Source of the DNA: Frankia sp. R82
GTDB lineage: Bacteria > Actinomycetota > Actinomycetes > Frankiales > Frankiaceae
Reading direction: 5' to 3'
NCBI RefSeq assembly: GCF_023716925.1
Contig: NZ_JAMQQG010000284.1
Coordinates: 1-54,061, forward strand
DNA length: 54,061 nucleotides
Shown: in pieces, positions 34,406-44,480 of the stretch
Position numbering within the stretch: the stretch's first letter is position 1
Layout of the letters: each line of letters opens with the position of its first letter
The notes under the pieces: model-generated
What the model saw: the letters and a program-made list of their open reading frames with translations, nothing else
What the model was told of the DNA's origin: nothing
The model's database searches: none
Made by a program: the position numbers and the translations under genes

Positions 34406-35014
34406 TCAGGACAGGGTGGCGAGCCAGTTGGTGAGCAGGTGGGCGCCGGCGTCCCCGGACTTCTCCGGGTGGAACTGGGTGGCGGCGAGTGACCCGCGTT
34501 CGACGGCGGCGGCGAACGGTTCGCCGTGCTCGCCGATGGTGTCGCCGGCGGACAGGTCGGCCTTGGCCGCATACGAGTGGACGAAGTAGAACCGCGTGTC
34601 GGACGCAAGCCCCGCGAACAGCATCGAGCCGGCCGGCGGACGCACCGTGTTCCAGCCCATGTGCGGCAGGATCGGCGCGGCCAGCCGGCGCACCTCGCCG
34701 GCCAGCACGCCGATCCCCTCAGTGCGCACCCCGTGCTCGTCGCCGAGCTCGTAGAGCACCTGCATGCCGACGCAGATCCCGAGTACCGGCCGCCCGGCGG
34801 CGACCCGGGCACGCACGACCGCACCCGCACCCAGGGCGTCGATCCCGGCCATGCACGCCGCGTAGGCGCCGACCCCGGGCACGACCAGCCCGTCGGCCTC
34901 CCGCGCCGCGGCCAGGTCGTCGGTGACGGTCACGTCCGCCCCGACCCGAGCCAGCGCCCGCTCGGCCGAACGCAGGTTCCCCGACCCGTAGTCGAGCACG
35001 ACCACCCGACTCAC
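34406..35014 (-). CDS. hisH: Imidazole glycerol phosphate synthase glutaminase subunit
   Basis: A 202-residue class I amidotransferase. The catalytic triad is complete: C81 (LGICVGMQ), H182 and E184 (QFHPEKSG). It feeds ammonia to HisF. The GTG start overlaps the hisB stop by four bases. Confidence 0.97.
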   Translation of the reverse strand: MSRVVVLDYGSGNLRSAERALARVGADVTVTDDLAAAREADGLVVPGVGAYAACMAGIDALGAGAVVRARVAAGRPVLGICVGMQVLYELGDEHGVRTEGIGVLAGEVRRLAAPILPHMGWNTVRPPAGSMLFAGLASDTRFYFVHSYAAKADLSAGDTIGEHGEPFAAAVERGSLAATQFHPEKSGDAGAHLLTNWLATLS

Positions 35015-35598
35015 AGCGTGCCCTTGGTGGACGGGATGCCGGTGACCCGGGCGTCCAGGGCGACCGCGTCGCGCAGGGCCCGGGCGACCGCCTTGAACTG
35101 GGCTTCGACGACATGGTGGGCGTTGCGGCCGGAAAGCACCCGCACGTGCAGGGCAATCCGGGCCGAGCTGGTGATCGACTCGAAGATGTGGCGGGTGAGG
35201 GTGGTGTCGTAGGTGCCGATCAGGCCGACGAGGTCCGGTTCGACGTGCACGCAGTACGGGCGGCCGGACAGGTCGACGACGGCCAGGGCGAGCGCCTCGT
35301 CCAGGGGAACGGTGGCGTCCCCGAAACGGCGGATGCCGACCTTGTCGCCGAGCGCCTCGCGCAGCGCCGTGCCGAACGCGATCGAGGTGTCCTCGACCGT
35401 GTGGTGGGCGTCGATGTGCAGGTCGCCGCGGGTGCGCACGGTCAGGTCGAAACCACCGTGCTTGCCGAGCTGGGACAGCATGTGGTCGTAGAACGGCACG
35501 CCGGTGTCGACGGTGGCCACGCCCGTGCCGTCGAGGTCGAGCTCGACGAGGACGTCCGACTCCAGGGTCTTGCGGGCGATACGCGCGGTGCGGGCCAT
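35011..35598 (-). CDS. hisB: Imidazoleglycerol-phosphate dehydratase
   Basis: A 195-residue enzyme of the monofunctional dehydratase type, with no fused phosphatase. The manganese-binding motifs DAHHTVEDT and [10 protein letters not shown] are visible, and the protein length is normal. The ATG at 35598 follows hisC by 67 bases. Confidence 0.97.
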   Translation of the reverse strand: MARTARIARKTLESDVLVELDLDGTGVATVDTGVPFYDHMLSQLGKHGGFDLTVRTRGDLHIDAHHTVEDTSIAFGTALREALGDKVGIRRFGDATVPLDEALALAVVDLSGRPYCVHVEPDLVGLIGTYDTTLTRHIFESITSSARIALHVRVLSGRNAHHVVEAQFKAVARALRDAVALDARVTGIPSTKGTL

Positions 35599-35665
35599 CG
35601 GGGCTGTCCTCGGTGCCTTTCTCGAACGTCAGCGAAACGGTGACGGCAGCGGACGTGGTTCGGCG

Positions 35666-36871
35666 TCAGCGGGAGGCGAGGGTGACCAGGCCGGACTCGT
35701 CGGTCCGGGCACCGGCGAGGACCTGGGACAGGGCGGCGAGGAACGCGTCGATCTCGCCGGGCAGACCCGCGGTGACCCGCAGCCAGCCGTCGGGGCCGAC
35801 GTCGCGCACGAGCACGCCGCGGTCCAGCAGACGACGCCAGACGTCCTGCTCGTCGGCGAACCGGCCGAAGTACACGAAGTTGGCGTCGCTGGGCGTGAGC
35901 GCCAGGCCGAGGCCGGGCAGTTCCCGCACGATCCGGTCGCGCTGGGCCTTGACCGCCTCGACCGTGCCGAGCAGCTCGTCGGCGTGGGCCAGCGCGGTAC
36001 GCGCGACCGCCTGGGTGAAGCTCGACAGGTGGTAGGGCAGCCGGACCAGCTGCAACGCGTCGACGACCGCGGGATGCGCGGCGAGGTAGCCGACCCGCGC
36101 GCCGGCGAGCGCGAACGCCTTGCTCATCGTGCGGGTGACGACCAGGCGTGGGTTCGCCGGCAGCAGGGTCAGGGCGCTGGGCACCCCGGCCCGGCGGAAC
36201 TCGGCGTACGCCTCGTCGACGACGACGATGCCGCTGCCGACGGCCGCCATCGCCGTGCAGGCGGCGGTGACGACCTCGGGGGGCAGGGCGGTGCCGGTCG
36301 GGTTGTTCGGGGAGCACAGGAACACCAGCGCCGGGCGGTGCGTCTCGATCGCGGCCGTGACCTGCTCGGGCGTGAGGGTGAAGTCGTCGGCGCGCTGCTC
36401 GCCGGCCCAGTCGGTGGCCGTGGCCAGCGCGATCAGCCGGTGCATCGAGTAGGACGGCTCGAACCCGACCGCGACCCGGCCCGGGCCGCCGAACGCCTGG
36501 CACAGCTGCTGGAGGATCTCGTTGGACCCGTTGGCCGCCCACACCTGGGCGGCGTGGACGCCGAAGCCGGCATCCGGCGTCAGGTAGTAGGCGAGGTCGG
36601 CGCGCAGCGCCTCGGCGTCGCGGTCCGGGTACCGGTTGGCCTCGGTGGCGGCGAGGGTGGCGGCCTTGCCGAGCGCGTCCACGAGGCCGATCGACGGCGG
36701 ATGCGGGTTCTCGTTGGTGTTCAGGCGAACCGCAACGTCGAGCTGCGGGGCGCCGTAGGGCGACATCCCCCGCAGGCTGTCGCGCAACGGCAGCTCATCC
36801 AGGCCCAGGGGCTGCCAGGGCCGGTCGTCCCCGACCATGCCGGCGTCGGTGCCGGCGAGCTGGACGGTCAT
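35666..36871 (-). CDS. hisC: Histidinol-phosphate aminotransferase
   Basis: A 401-residue class I/II PLP aminotransferase. The PLP lysine is K251 in [28 protein letters not shown] and VVDEAYAEF are the expected fold landmarks. Its ATG overlaps the hisD stop by four bases. Confidence 0.97.
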   Translation of the reverse strand: MTVQLAGTDAGMVGDDRPWQPLGLDELPLRDSLRGMSPYGAPQLDVAVRLNTNENPHPPSIGLVDALGKAATLAATEANRYPDRDAEALRADLAYYLTPDAGFGVHAAQVWAANGSNEILQQLCQAFGGPGRVAVGFEPSYSMHRLIALATATDWAGEQRADDFTLTPEQVTAAIETHRPALVFLCSPNNPTGTALPPEVVTAACTAMAAVGSGIVVVDEAYAEFRRAGVPSALTLLPANPRLVVTRTMSKAFALAGARVGYLAAHPAVVDALQLVRLPYHLSSFTQAVARTALAHADELLGTVEAVKAQRDRIVRELPGLGLALTPSDANFVYFGRFADEQDVWRRLLDRGVLVRDVGPDGWLRVTAGLPGEIDAFLAALSQVLAGARTDESGLVTLASR

Positions 36872-38163
36872 CGGAATCGAACCTCCACGGCGTCACGGTG
36901 TGCGGTGAGGTCCTCGGCTCCGGCGAGTGCGCCGAGGCGCCCGGAGACGGCGTGCAGCGCGTCCCGGGTGCTCTCGACGACGTGGACCTGCCGCTGGAAG
37001 GCGGCGACGGACAGACCGCCGGAGTGGCGCGCGGTCGCGCCGGTGGGCAGGACGTGGTTGGAGCCGGCGAGGTAGTCGCCGAGTGGCACCGGTGCGTACG
37101 GCCCGACGAACACCGCCCCGGCGTGGCGAACCCGGGCGGCGACGGCGGCGGCGTCCGCGGTCTGGATCTCCAGGTGCTCGGCGGCCCAGCCGTCGGCGAC
37201 GGCAAGCCCGGCGGCCAGGTCGGCGACGATCGCGACGGCGCCCTGGCCGGCGAGGGCCTGCTCGACCCGCTCGCGGTGACGGGTGGCGGGTACCCGCTTG
37301 CCGAGTTCGACGTCGACGGCGTCGGCGAGCTCCGCCGACGTGGTGACGAGCAGGCAGGCGGCCATCGGGTCGTGCTCGGCCTGGGCGATCAGGTCGGCGG
37401 CGACGTGCGCCGGGTCGGCCGTGTCGTCGGCGAGGATCGCGACCTCGGTCGGGCCGGCCTCGGCATCCACCCCGACGACGCCGCGCACCAGACGCTTGGC
37501 CGCCGTCACGTAGACGTTGCCGGGCCCGGTGATCACGTCGACCGGCGCGCAGGAAACGGTGCCGTAGGCGGCCATCGCGATCGCCTGGGCGCCACCGGCC
37601 GCGTACACCTCGTCGATGCCGAGCATCGCGCACGCACCGAGGACGACCGGATGCGGCAACCCGCCGTTGTCCTTCTGCGGCGGGGAGAACACCGCCAGCG
37701 ACGTCACCCCGGCCTCCTGGGCCGGGACGACGTTCATCACCACGCTGCTCGGGTAGGCGACCCGCCCCCCCGGCACATACAGCCCGACCCGCTCGACCGG
37801 CACCCAGCGCTCGGTGACGGCGAGCCCCGGGGCGACCTCGACGGTCACCGGCGCGCGCAGCTGGGCGGCGTGCACCAGCCGGCAGCGGCGGATCGCCTCG
37901 GCCAGCGCGTCGCGCACGTCCGGGTCGAGCCGTTCGGCGGCCGCGGCCAGCTCCGCGGCGGGCACCCGAAGATGCGGGGGGCGGACCCCGTCGAACCGCA
38001 CGGCGGCGTCGAGCACGGCCTCGTCGCCACGGTCGCGGACGTCCTCGCATACCGGGCGCACGGCCTCGACGGCGACGTCCACATCGATCGCGGCGCGGGG
38101 CAGCAGACGCCGCACCTGCGCCCCGGTGGGGGTCGAGCCACGCAGATCCAGCCTTCTGAGCAC
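36868..38163 (-). CDS. hisD: Histidinol dehydrogenase
   Basis: A 431-residue zinc enzyme doing the last two oxidation steps to histidine. The zinc/catalytic region AQAEHDPMA and the loop GSNHVLPTG are intact, as are [14 protein letters not shown] and [11 protein letters not shown] place the start at the GTG at 38163, giving VLRRLDLRG, which matches the usual N-terminus. GGGAG directly abuts the GTG, so the ribosome site is poorly spaced and a leaderless or upstream start is possible. It is divergent from the BpsA-like gene, with 67 bases between them holding both promoters. Confidence 0.95.
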   Translation of the reverse strand: MLRRLDLRGSTPTGAQVRRLLPRAAIDVDVAVEAVRPVCEDVRDRGDEAVLDAAVRFDGVRPPHLRVPAAELAAAAERLDPDVRDALAEAIRRCRLVHAAQLRAPVTVEVAPGLAVTERWVPVERVGLYVPGGRVAYPSSVVMNVVPAQEAGVTSLAVFSPPQKDNGGLPHPVVLGACAMLGIDEVYAAGGAQAIAMAAYGTVSCAPVDVITGPGNVYVTAAKRLVRGVVGVDAEAGPTEVAILADDTADPAHVAADLIAQAEHDPMAACLLVTTSAELADAVDVELGKRVPATRHRERVEQALAGQGAVAIVADLAAGLAVADGWAAEHLEIQTADAAAVAARVRHAGAVFVGPYAPVPLGDYLAGSNHVLPTGATARHSGGLSVAAFQRQVHVVESTRDALHAVSGRLGALAGAEDLTAHRDAVEVRFR

Positions 38164-38230
38164 CTCCCGAGGGTAGCCGCCGAAGCCGCGACCGGTGAAA
38201 TCACGTCGCGTCGTGGGGTGACACGCTGGG

Positions 38231-40183
38231 ATGGTGACCGATTCCCACCCGCCTGCCACGTCCGGCATCTCCGCACCGGCCACCGCACCCCCGGCACTAC
38301 CGGCACCCCCAGCACCCCCAGCAGCCCCGGCACCCCCAGCAGCCGCTGTGCCCATGTCGGGCGAGTCGCTGGCGACGATGCTGCACGGCTACGGGGTGCA
38401 CGCGCGGGCGCCGCGCCGGGTCGTGGCGGCGCTGACCGAACGGCCCCACACCCTGCGCGACCTGGTGCAGGACTCCGGACTACCACGCCGCTCGGTCGAG
38501 ATCATCCTGCAGGCTCTCGGTGACGACCTGCACACCGCAGCCGGCGGCCGGCTGGTGCTGCGCGCCCCGACGATCGACCACTACCGGTCCATGATCCGCT
38601 ATGACGAGCTGCGCTCGACCACCCCGGTGGACCCGCTGGCCACCGAGATCCACCGGCACGGTGACCTGATCACCACGATGCACGGCCTCATCGCGGCCGC
38701 CCCGAGACCGCAGGCCGACCTCGACCATGTCCCGGCCACCGCGGCGACGGCGGTACGCCGGGCGGTCTGGCTGTCCACGCACTACGACCTGCGTGAGGCG
38801 CGCCTGCTTCTCGTCGGCGACCACGACCTGACGTCGCTGGCCCTGCTGTTGCTGCTCGCCGGCCGTCCCGGCGGGCCACAGGTCACCGTCGTCGACATCG
38901 ACGAGGAACTGCTGGCCTTCCTGCACCGCTGCGCCCACACGCGTCAGGTGACGCTGCACTGCGTGTACGCGGATCTGCGCCTCGGCCTGCCACCGTCGGT
39001 CGCCGGCCAGGCCGACCTGGTGTTCACCGACCCGCCGTACACCCCGGCCGGCGTGTCCCTGTTCGCCGCGCGGGGCGCGCAGGGGCTGGCCGACCGGGAC
39101 CGCGGCCGGGTTCTCGTCGCCTACGGCTACAGCGAACGGGCACCGGCGCTCGGCGCCCGGGTCCAGAAGGCCCTGCTGGACCAGGGATTCGTCTTTGAGG
39201 CCATCTGGCCGGGGTTCCACGTCTACGACGGCGCGGAGGCGGTGGGCGCCCGCGCCGACATGTACAGCTGCCAACCGACCGCCGCCACGTGGAAACGGCT
39301 GGACCGCCTGGACCAGCCGGGTGAGCGTGACACCGGTGGCCCCGGCGGCTACCCGCGCTCCATCTACACCCGCGGCCGGCAGGCCGAGGAGAGCCAGGCC
39401 GAGGAGCTTGCCGCCCCGGCCGTCGCGGCAGCCCGGCGGTTCCTCGCGGCGGTGCCCGGGCGGGGCGTGTTCGTGGGCGAGCGTCCGTTGCCGGAGGTCC
39501 CGTCACACACCCGGCTACCCACCGTCCTCGGCCGCGGCCTGCCGCCGTCCACGACCGGCGCGGCCGGCACGGGTCGCAGCGTCGTCGCCGACCTGACCGA
39601 TGATCCCGGCCCGTGGCTGCTGCGCCTGTTGCTGGCCGCCAACGCCGACCGGCTCGCGGTGCTGGTGGATGCCGGCCATCCCGACCTGCGCTCCCCCGGC
39701 CGTCCGGACGCCGCCGGCGGCCCGGGTGCCGGCGCTCCGTTCGACCTGGTGCGGGCGAAATGGGCGCGCACGCCCGAGTGTGACGAGACACCGCTCGGCG
39801 CCGGACAGACCCGGCTGCTGGCCTTCGCCGCGGTCGACCCGACGACGTTGGCCGGACCCGAGCGCCTCACTCGCTGGCTGTTGGAGCGGGTGCACGGCCG
39901 GCTCGGCAACGTCTGGCGCGACGGCCTGATCCGGATCGCGCGTGACCAGGGCGGCGAGCCGCTCCCCCAACGGGCCGCCCTGAGCACCGTCCACGCTGCT
40001 CTCACCGCCAGCCAGGTGAACGGCGAAGCACGCGGCCAGGAGCCCGGCAACAGTCGGGGAATCAGCCTCGGTACCACCGACCTGCTGTCCGCCCGGCTGA
40101 TCGACCTGCCCCGGCACACTCTCGCGGCCGTGTTCGACGCCGCGGCCACCAGCGTCGAGCGCCTGCCCGCCTCCGCCACCTGA
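38231..40183 (+). CDS. BpsA-like branched-polyamine synthase family protein with large C-terminal extension
   Basis: A 650-residue protein. After a Pro/Ala-rich linker (residues 20-42) comes a winged-helix-like segment (about 58-110), then a Rossmann aminopropyltransferase/methyltransferase core: GDHD (196-199), VVDIDEE (221-226), YADLR and TDPPYTPAG with DPPY at 267-270. These match the DUF43/BpsA_C N4-bis(aminopropyl)spermidine synthase family. The catalytic motif is GDHD where the thermophilic enzymes I know of have GDDD. Residues from about 375 to 650 form an extra region I do not recognise. Start at the ATG 38231 has no ribosome site and may be leaderless. The product could be a branched polyamine or something else. 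It is divergent from hisD. Confidence 0.7.
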   Translation: MVTDSHPPATSGISAPATAPPALPAPPAPPAAPAPPAAAVPMSGESLATMLHGYGVHARAPRRVVAALTERPHTLRDLVQDSGLPRRSVEIILQALGDDLHTAAGGRLVLRAPTIDHYRSMIRYDELRSTTPVDPLATEIHRHGDLITTMHGLIAAAPRPQADLDHVPATAATAVRRAVWLSTHYDLREARLLLVGDHDLTSLALLLLLAGRPGGPQVTVVDIDEELLAFLHRCAHTRQVTLHCVYADLRLGLPPSVAGQADLVFTDPPYTPAGVSLFAARGAQGLADRDRGRVLVAYGYSERAPALGARVQKALLDQGFVFEAIWPGFHVYDGAEAVGARADMYSCQPTAATWKRLDRLDQPGERDTGGPGGYPRSIYTRGRQAEESQAEELAAPAVAAARRFLAAVPGRGVFVGERPLPEVPSHTRLPTVLGRGLPPSTTGAAGTGRSVVADLTDDPGPWLLRLLLAANADRLAVLVDAGHPDLRSPGRPDAAGGPGAGAPFDLVRAKWARTPECDETPLGAGQTRLLAFAAVDPTTLAGPERLTRWLLERVHGRLGNVWRDGLIRIARDQGGEPLPQRAALSTVHAALTASQVNGEARGQEPGNSRGISLGTTDLLSARLIDLPRHTLAAVFDAAATSVERLPASAT

Positions 40184-40416
40184 CCGTCCCGCACCGGATC
40201 GCCGGCCCACCAGGGCCGCCGTCCCGCCAGATCAGCGGCCCGCCGGCGGAATGTGCGGGGACCGCGGGTCGGCCTGTCACAGATCGGGTGGCAGGGCCGT
40301 CCAGATGGGGGGAGGGTCGCCGCGAAGGGCGGCTCGTGGGACGTCACAGGAGGCGCTCCCCCGGCCGGGCAGCCGCCCCGGCCGGCCCGGAGTCGTTCGG
40401 CAGAAGGAGGCTGACC

Positions 40417-40890
40417 ATGACGCAGCGGGCAGGGACGCAGCTGGCAGGGACGCAGCGGATGAACATCGCCGAGGTGGCGCCGGACGGGTACAAGGCGGTG
40501 CTGGGGCTGGAGGGCTATGTGCGCAGGCACGTGGACGCCACCGTGCTGGAGCTGGTGAAGCTGCGCGCGTCGGTGCTCAACGGCTGCGCGTTCTGCGTGG
40601 ACATGCACAGCCGGGACGCGCTGGCGGCCGGCGAGTCGTCGCGACGGCTGTTCGCGGTCGCCGCCTGGCACGACGCACCGTTCTTCGACGAGCGGGAGCG
40701 GGCCGCACTGGCGCTGACCGACGAGGTCACCCGGCTCGGCCCGGACGGCGTCAGCGACGACACCTGGGCGAGCGTCACCAAGCACTGGTCCGAGGCGGAG
40801 ACCGCGAACCTGATCCTCGCCATCGTGACGATCAATGCCTGGAACCGGATCGCCATCCCGACCCGGTCCCAGCCACCCCTCGACGTCTGA
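40417..40890 (+). CDS. AhpD-like carboxymuconolactone-decarboxylase family protein
   Basis: A 157-residue all-helical protein of the AhpD/CMD family. The ATG at 40417 has a textbook AGAAGGAGG six bases upstream. The redox site is NGCAFCVDMHSRDA with C57, C60 and H64, the CxxC...H pattern of alkylhydroperoxidase-type members. It likely reduces peroxides or similar. A perfect palindrome GACCCGGACCGGGTC (40889-40903) overlaps its stop, and the homopolymer tract begins 40 bases later. Confidence 0.9.
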   Translation: MTQRAGTQLAGTQRMNIAEVAPDGYKAVLGLEGYVRRHVDATVLELVKLRASVLNGCAFCVDMHSRDALAAGESSRRLFAVAAWHDAPFFDERERAALALTDEVTRLGPDGVSDDTWASVTKHWSEAETANLILAIVTINAWNRIAIPTRSQPPLDV

Positions 40891-40903
40891 CCCGGACCGG
40901 GTC
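40889..40903. other. 15-bp palindrome at the end of the AhpD-like gene
   Basis: GACCCGG-a-CCGGGTC is a perfect inverted repeat with one central base, overlapping the stop codon. It could fold as a strong stem but lacks a T-run, so it is not a standard terminator. Confidence 0.6.
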
Positions 40904-40929
40904 CGATCCGGACGCTTCAGGGGCACGGT

Positions 40930-41125
<196 letters not shown>

Positions 41126-41341
41126 ACCCGGCGACCGGCCTCTCCGTGCCCCGCCGGGACCACCGACGGGTGGGCATCCGGCCGGGCGACTCGGTGGGCG
41201 AACCGGCGAACCTGCAGGTGAAGGGATCGGGCGTCCGTCGTGGACGAGAACAGGGGCGGGCGGCGGGGACATGGCCCGTCCGGCGTCACTACGGTGAAAC
41301 AGTTTTGCTACTACAACGCGTAGAAGCGGAGCTGGTGCTGG

Positions 41342-42529
41342 ATGAGCGCCGTCCCGACGCAGCAGTCCGCTGCGGTCCTGCGAGCGACCGCGGGTGTTGT
41401 CGCCGAGCACGCGGAGGAGATCAGCGCCGTGTTCTACCGCCGGCTGCTGGCGGCGCACCCGCAGCTCGCACCGATGTTCTCCCGCAGCGGTCAGGTCACC
41501 GGCGCCCAGTCCCGGGCGCTGGCCGCCTCGCTGGTCGCCTTCACCGGACATCTGCTCGGCGAGTCCGAGCGCCCGTTCGACCCGGTGCTGCGTCGGATCG
41601 CGCACCGGCATGCCTCGCTGGGTGTCGGGCCGGGGCACTATCCGCTGGTCGGGCGGCAGCTGCTGGCCGCCGTCGCCGAGGTGCTCGGGGACGCGGTCAC
41701 GCCGCAGGTGCACGATGCCTGGGACGAGGCGTACTGGCTGTTCGCCACGGCGCTCATCGCCGAGGAGGCGCGCGCCTACCAGCGGATGGGCACCGATCCG
41801 ACGCGGCCGTGGCGGCCGTGGCGGGTCACCGCACGCACGGTGGCGACCCCCGAGGTGATCTCCTTCGATCTGGTGCCGACCGGGCCCGACCCGCTGCCCG
41901 CCTTTCTGCCCGGGCAGTATGTGACGGTCGCCGTGGACCTGCCCGACGGCGGCCGGCAGATCCGCCCGTACAGCCTGTCGCGGGCGCCGGGAGCGGGCAG
42001 CCTGCGGATCACCGTGCGCCGCGTGCCCGCGGTCGGCGCCGGCCCGGAGGGGGTCGTCTCCGCCCATCTACACGAGCAGGTGAAGGTCGGGGACGTACTG
42101 GATGTCAGCCCGCCGACCGGCGCTGTGACCCTCACCCCCGGCGCCGACCCGCTGGTGCTGATCAGTGCCGGTATCGGCATCACCCCCATGATCGCGATGC
42201 TGGGCCACACCGCCCGGCTGCGCCCGCAGCGCACGGTGGTGGCGGCGCACGCCGACCGCTCCCCCGAGCACCATCCGCTGCGCGCGGAGATGCTGGAGAT
42301 CGGCGCCCTGCTGCGCAACTTCCAGCTGCACACCCGTTACGAACCACACAGCCCCGTCCAGATCGACGTCGATGCCCTGCCGCTGCCCGACGGCGCCCGG
42401 GTGTACCTGTGCGGACCACTGCCGTTCATGCGGGACGTCCGTGCCGGCCTGCTGCGCCGCGGGCTGTCCCCCGACCACATCCGCTACGAGATCTTCGGCC
42501 CCGACCCGTGGGCCGGCAACCCGACCTGA
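41342..42529 (+). CDS. hmp: Flavohemoglobin (nitric oxide dioxygenase)
   Basis: A 395-residue globin-FAD-NAD(P)H fusion that turns NO into nitrate using oxygen. The globin domain shows the distal-type Tyr Y32 (FYRRLL) and the proximal His H90 (AHRHASLG). The reductase has the FAD motif RPYSLS and GIGITPM, and ends YEIFGP, as usual. GGAG lies ten bases from the ATG. The upstream 60 bases are A/T-richer (41290-41325) than the tract before them, so a promoter is likely there. I could not identify an NsrR-type operator. Gene order gives no operon partner. Confidence 0.95.
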   Translation: MSAVPTQQSAAVLRATAGVVAEHAEEISAVFYRRLLAAHPQLAPMFSRSGQVTGAQSRALAASLVAFTGHLLGESERPFDPVLRRIAHRHASLGVGPGHYPLVGRQLLAAVAEVLGDAVTPQVHDAWDEAYWLFATALIAEEARAYQRMGTDPTRPWRPWRVTARTVATPEVISFDLVPTGPDPLPAFLPGQYVTVAVDLPDGGRQIRPYSLSRAPGAGSLRITVRRVPAVGAGPEGVVSAHLHEQVKVGDVLDVSPPTGAVTLTPGADPLVLISAGIGITPMIAMLGHTARLRPQRTVVAAHADRSPEHHPLRAEMLEIGALLRNFQLHTRYEPHSPVQIDVDALPLPDGARVYLCGPLPFMRDVRAGLLRRGLSPDHIRYEIFGPDPWAGNPT

Positions 42530-42661
42530 GCGCTCATCCGGCCGGGACGCAATCCGTTCTCGCGGCGCCGCCACCGAGGCGGCGCAGGTCGGCTGCCAGG
42601 GCGTCGCGGCGGTCCGATGGGACGGGATCAGGGCCGCGAAACGACGGTGCGCCACCGCAAC

Positions 42662-43144
42662 TCACACGACGGCTCGGCGGCGACGAGCTCGCAGACCCGA
42701 CCCCACCGGAAGATCCCGGCGCGGTTGGCCCCCCGGAACCGGGCCCCGGGAACGGCGACCTGCGCGCCACGGGTCGATGGACACGACCTGGCCGAGCAGG
42801 CCGGGGCGGTCGCAGGGTTCGATCCGCAGCGGGACAAGGCGACGGATGACACCGCTCGGTTCGGAGGCGAAGGCCACCTGCCATTCCTGCTCACCGACCA
42901 CCGACTCCAGGTAGGCGCCGAAGCAGACGGCGATCGTACGGGTGCTGTAACGGATGCCATCCTGCATGGCCGCGGTCCAGTCGGACCCGACGACCATGTC
43001 CCACGCCTGCACCAGGACCCGGAACCCGTCGGCTTCCAGTTGCCAGGCCATCCACTCCGCCCAGATGCGATCCCTGGCTGTGTACGAGACGAAGAAATCC
43101 CACCGCCCGTCGGCCGGCGGCCGGCCCAATCCCCCGCTGTTCAT
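42662..43144 (-). CDS. TIR-domain protein with degenerate C-terminus
   Basis: Residues 15-125 are a clear TIR domain: WDFFVSYTARDRIWAEW, then FRVLVQAWDM with the BB-loop region, and GEQEW, whose E87 is the candidate catalytic Glu of NAD-cleaving TIRs. It ends VPLRIEPCDRPG and VVSID. The last 35 residues are a basic Arg/Gly/Pro run of poor quality, unlike the helix that normally follows, and no effector partner domain is attached. Start is uncertain: ATG at 43144 (used), or upstream starts to 43261; none has a good ribosome site. It may be an orphan toxin-like or immune-type module, or a truncated remnant. It ends 132 bases from the flavohemoglobin gene, convergently. Confidence 0.7.
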   Translation of the reverse strand: MNSGGLGRPPADGRWDFFVSYTARDRIWAEWMAWQLEADGFRVLVQAWDMVVGSDWTAAMQDGIRYSTRTIAVCFGAYLESVVGEQEWQVAFASEPSGVIRRLVPLRIEPCDRPGLLGQVVSIDPWRAGRRSRGPVPGGQPRRDLPVGSGLRARRRRAVV

Positions 43145-43151
43145 CAGATCA

Positions 43152-43167
43152 TCAGACGAAAGTCTGA
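43152..43167. promoter_or_regulatory. Perfect hairpin with GAAA loop upstream of the TIR gene
   Basis: TCAGAC-GAAA-GTCTGA is a six-bp stem with four-base loop, seven bases upstream of the TIR ATG at 43144. It could sequester the start region in the RNA or be a repressor site. Confidence 0.45.
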
Positions 43168-43291
43168 CACCGGGCAGCAGGTTGGTCGCCGGCGGCGAAA
43201 GACCATCGACGAGCGACATTCGACGCTGGTGGACGGTTGAGAACGCGTGGCTGCGGACCATCGGTTTGACCGGATCCCCGGGGAGGGGACC

Positions 43292-44350
43292 TCAGGCGAC
43301 GGGCAGATAGGTGCGGAAGGCCGACGCGGACGCGGTGCCGCCGAGGGTGACCGGGTACTGGGCGGCGGCAACGGTGTGCGGCTGGCCGAGGTCGATCCGG
43401 CTGACCTCTTCCAGCCGCTGGTACTGCTTCTCCTCCAGGTTCACCTCGAGCGCGGCGAGATAGTCGTCGAGCTGGGCGACGCTTCGCGGGCCGATGATCG
43501 GGACGAGCCCGGTCGACGACCGGTCGGCCCGTGCACGCACCCAGGCCGTGGCGACCTGGGCCGGGGAAACGGCGAGCTCGGCGGCGATGTCGAGCACCGC
43601 GTCGACGACCGCGGTCTTGCGCGGCTCGTCCTCGGTGTGGATCACTCGGCCGAGGTCGGTGAGCCGCCCGGCGCTGCTGGTGCGGTACTTGCCGGTCAGC
43701 AGCCCGCCACCGAGCGGCGACCACAGCGCAGCGCCAAGGCCGAGGGCCTCGGCCATCGGCAGGACCTCACGATCAGCGGTCCGCTCCACCAGGCTGTACT
43801 CGAACTGCACGGCGGTGACGGGGGCCAGACCGCGCAGCTCGGCCAGGGTGGCCGCGCGGGCCGTACGCCAGGCGGGGAAGTTCGACAGCCCCACATAGAG
43901 GATCTTGCCGGAGCGCACCAGATCGTCGAGACCCCGCATGATCTCCTCGATGGGCGTCACCGGGTCGGGGAAGTGCACCCAGAGCAGGTCGAGATAGTCG
44001 GTGTCGAGCCGGGTGAGGCTGCCCTCGACCGCGCCGACCAGCGCGCGTCGGCCGTTGCCGGTCGCGAGAACGCCGCTGTCGGGCGTGCGGCCCACGCCGA
44101 ACTTGGTGGCGAGAGTGAAATGTGCGCGCTGACCCGTGAGCAGGCGCCCGAGTATCTCCTCGGACTCGCCGAACTGGTAGCTCTCGGCCGTGTCAAGGAA
44201 GGTGCCGCCCGCCTCGGCGAAGCGCTCGAGGATGCGCCGCGCCTCGTCCGGCTCGGCCCCGGCACCCCACCCGGTGCCGAAGTTGGCGGCACCGAGCGCC
44301 AGCTCGCTCACGCGCAGGCCCGTGGTGCGGCCGAACGTCGTCTGCCTCAT
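43292..44350 (-). CDS. Aldo/keto reductase
   Basis: A 352-residue NADPH-dependent oxidoreductase. The catalytic tetrad is D53 (FLDTAESY), Y58, K83 (ATKFGVG) and H126 (WVHFPDP); the cofactor end has GPRSVAQL. The ATG at 44350 has GGGAGG five bases upstream. It is divergent from the TetR gene and one of the two operators is in its promoter region, so repression by that TetR is likely. The substrate is not predictable. Confidence 0.92.
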   Translation of the reverse strand: MRQTTFGRTTGLRVSELALGAANFGTGWGAGAEPDEARRILERFAEAGGTFLDTAESYQFGESEEILGRLLTGQRAHFTLATKFGVGRTPDSGVLATGNGRRALVGAVEGSLTRLDTDYLDLLWVHFPDPVTPIEEIMRGLDDLVRSGKILYVGLSNFPAWRTARAATLAELRGLAPVTAVQFEYSLVERTADREVLPMAEALGLGAALWSPLGGGLLTGKYRTSSAGRLTDLGRVIHTEDEPRKTAVVDAVLDIAAELAVSPAQVATAWVRARADRSSTGLVPIIGPRSVAQLDDYLAALEVNLEEKQYQRLEEVSRIDLGQPHTVAAAQYPVTLGGTASASAFRTYLPVA

Positions 44351-44396
44351 CGAAACCTCCCGACAGTGGGCAAGGGCCCCGTGGCCGCCCACCCAG

Positions 44397-44414
44397 GTAA
44401 AACGACCGGTTTAC
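44397..44414. promoter_or_regulatory. TetR operator 1, on the aldo/keto reductase side
   Basis: GTAAAACGACCGGTTTAC is an imperfect 18-bp palindrome with matching GTAAA/TTTAC ends. It differs from operator 2 at only three positions. It sits 46 bases upstream of the reductase ATG. Confidence 0.75.
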
Positions 44415-44443
44415 TTCGGTGGCAGGGCAACCCTAGCACCACC

Positions 44444-44473
44444 TGGACACAGGTACAACGATCGGTCTACATT
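44444..44473 (+). promoter_or_regulatory. Promoter of the TetR gene, predicted leaderless
   Basis: TGGACA (44444-44449) and TACATT (44468-44473) are 18 bases apart, and the predicted start of transcription falls at about the ATG at 44481. Together with the lack of a ribosome site this predicts a leaderless transcript. Operator 2 lies in the spacer. Confidence 0.6.
44453..44470. promoter_or_regulatory. TetR operator 2, in the tetR promoter
   Basis: GTACAACGATCGGTCTAC shares the consensus GTAMAACGAYCGGTYTAC with operator 1. Located between the -35 and -10 of the TetR gene, it would allow self-repression. Both sites are preceded by CAG, so the similarity extends to 21 bases. Confidence 0.78.
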
Positions 44474-44480
44474 GGCGACC

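Noticed and set aside
42816-42825. GGTTCGATCC resembling a tRNA T-arm
   Set aside because: No cloverleaf can be built around it, and it encodes the conserved LRIEPC part of the TIR protein on the minus strand.
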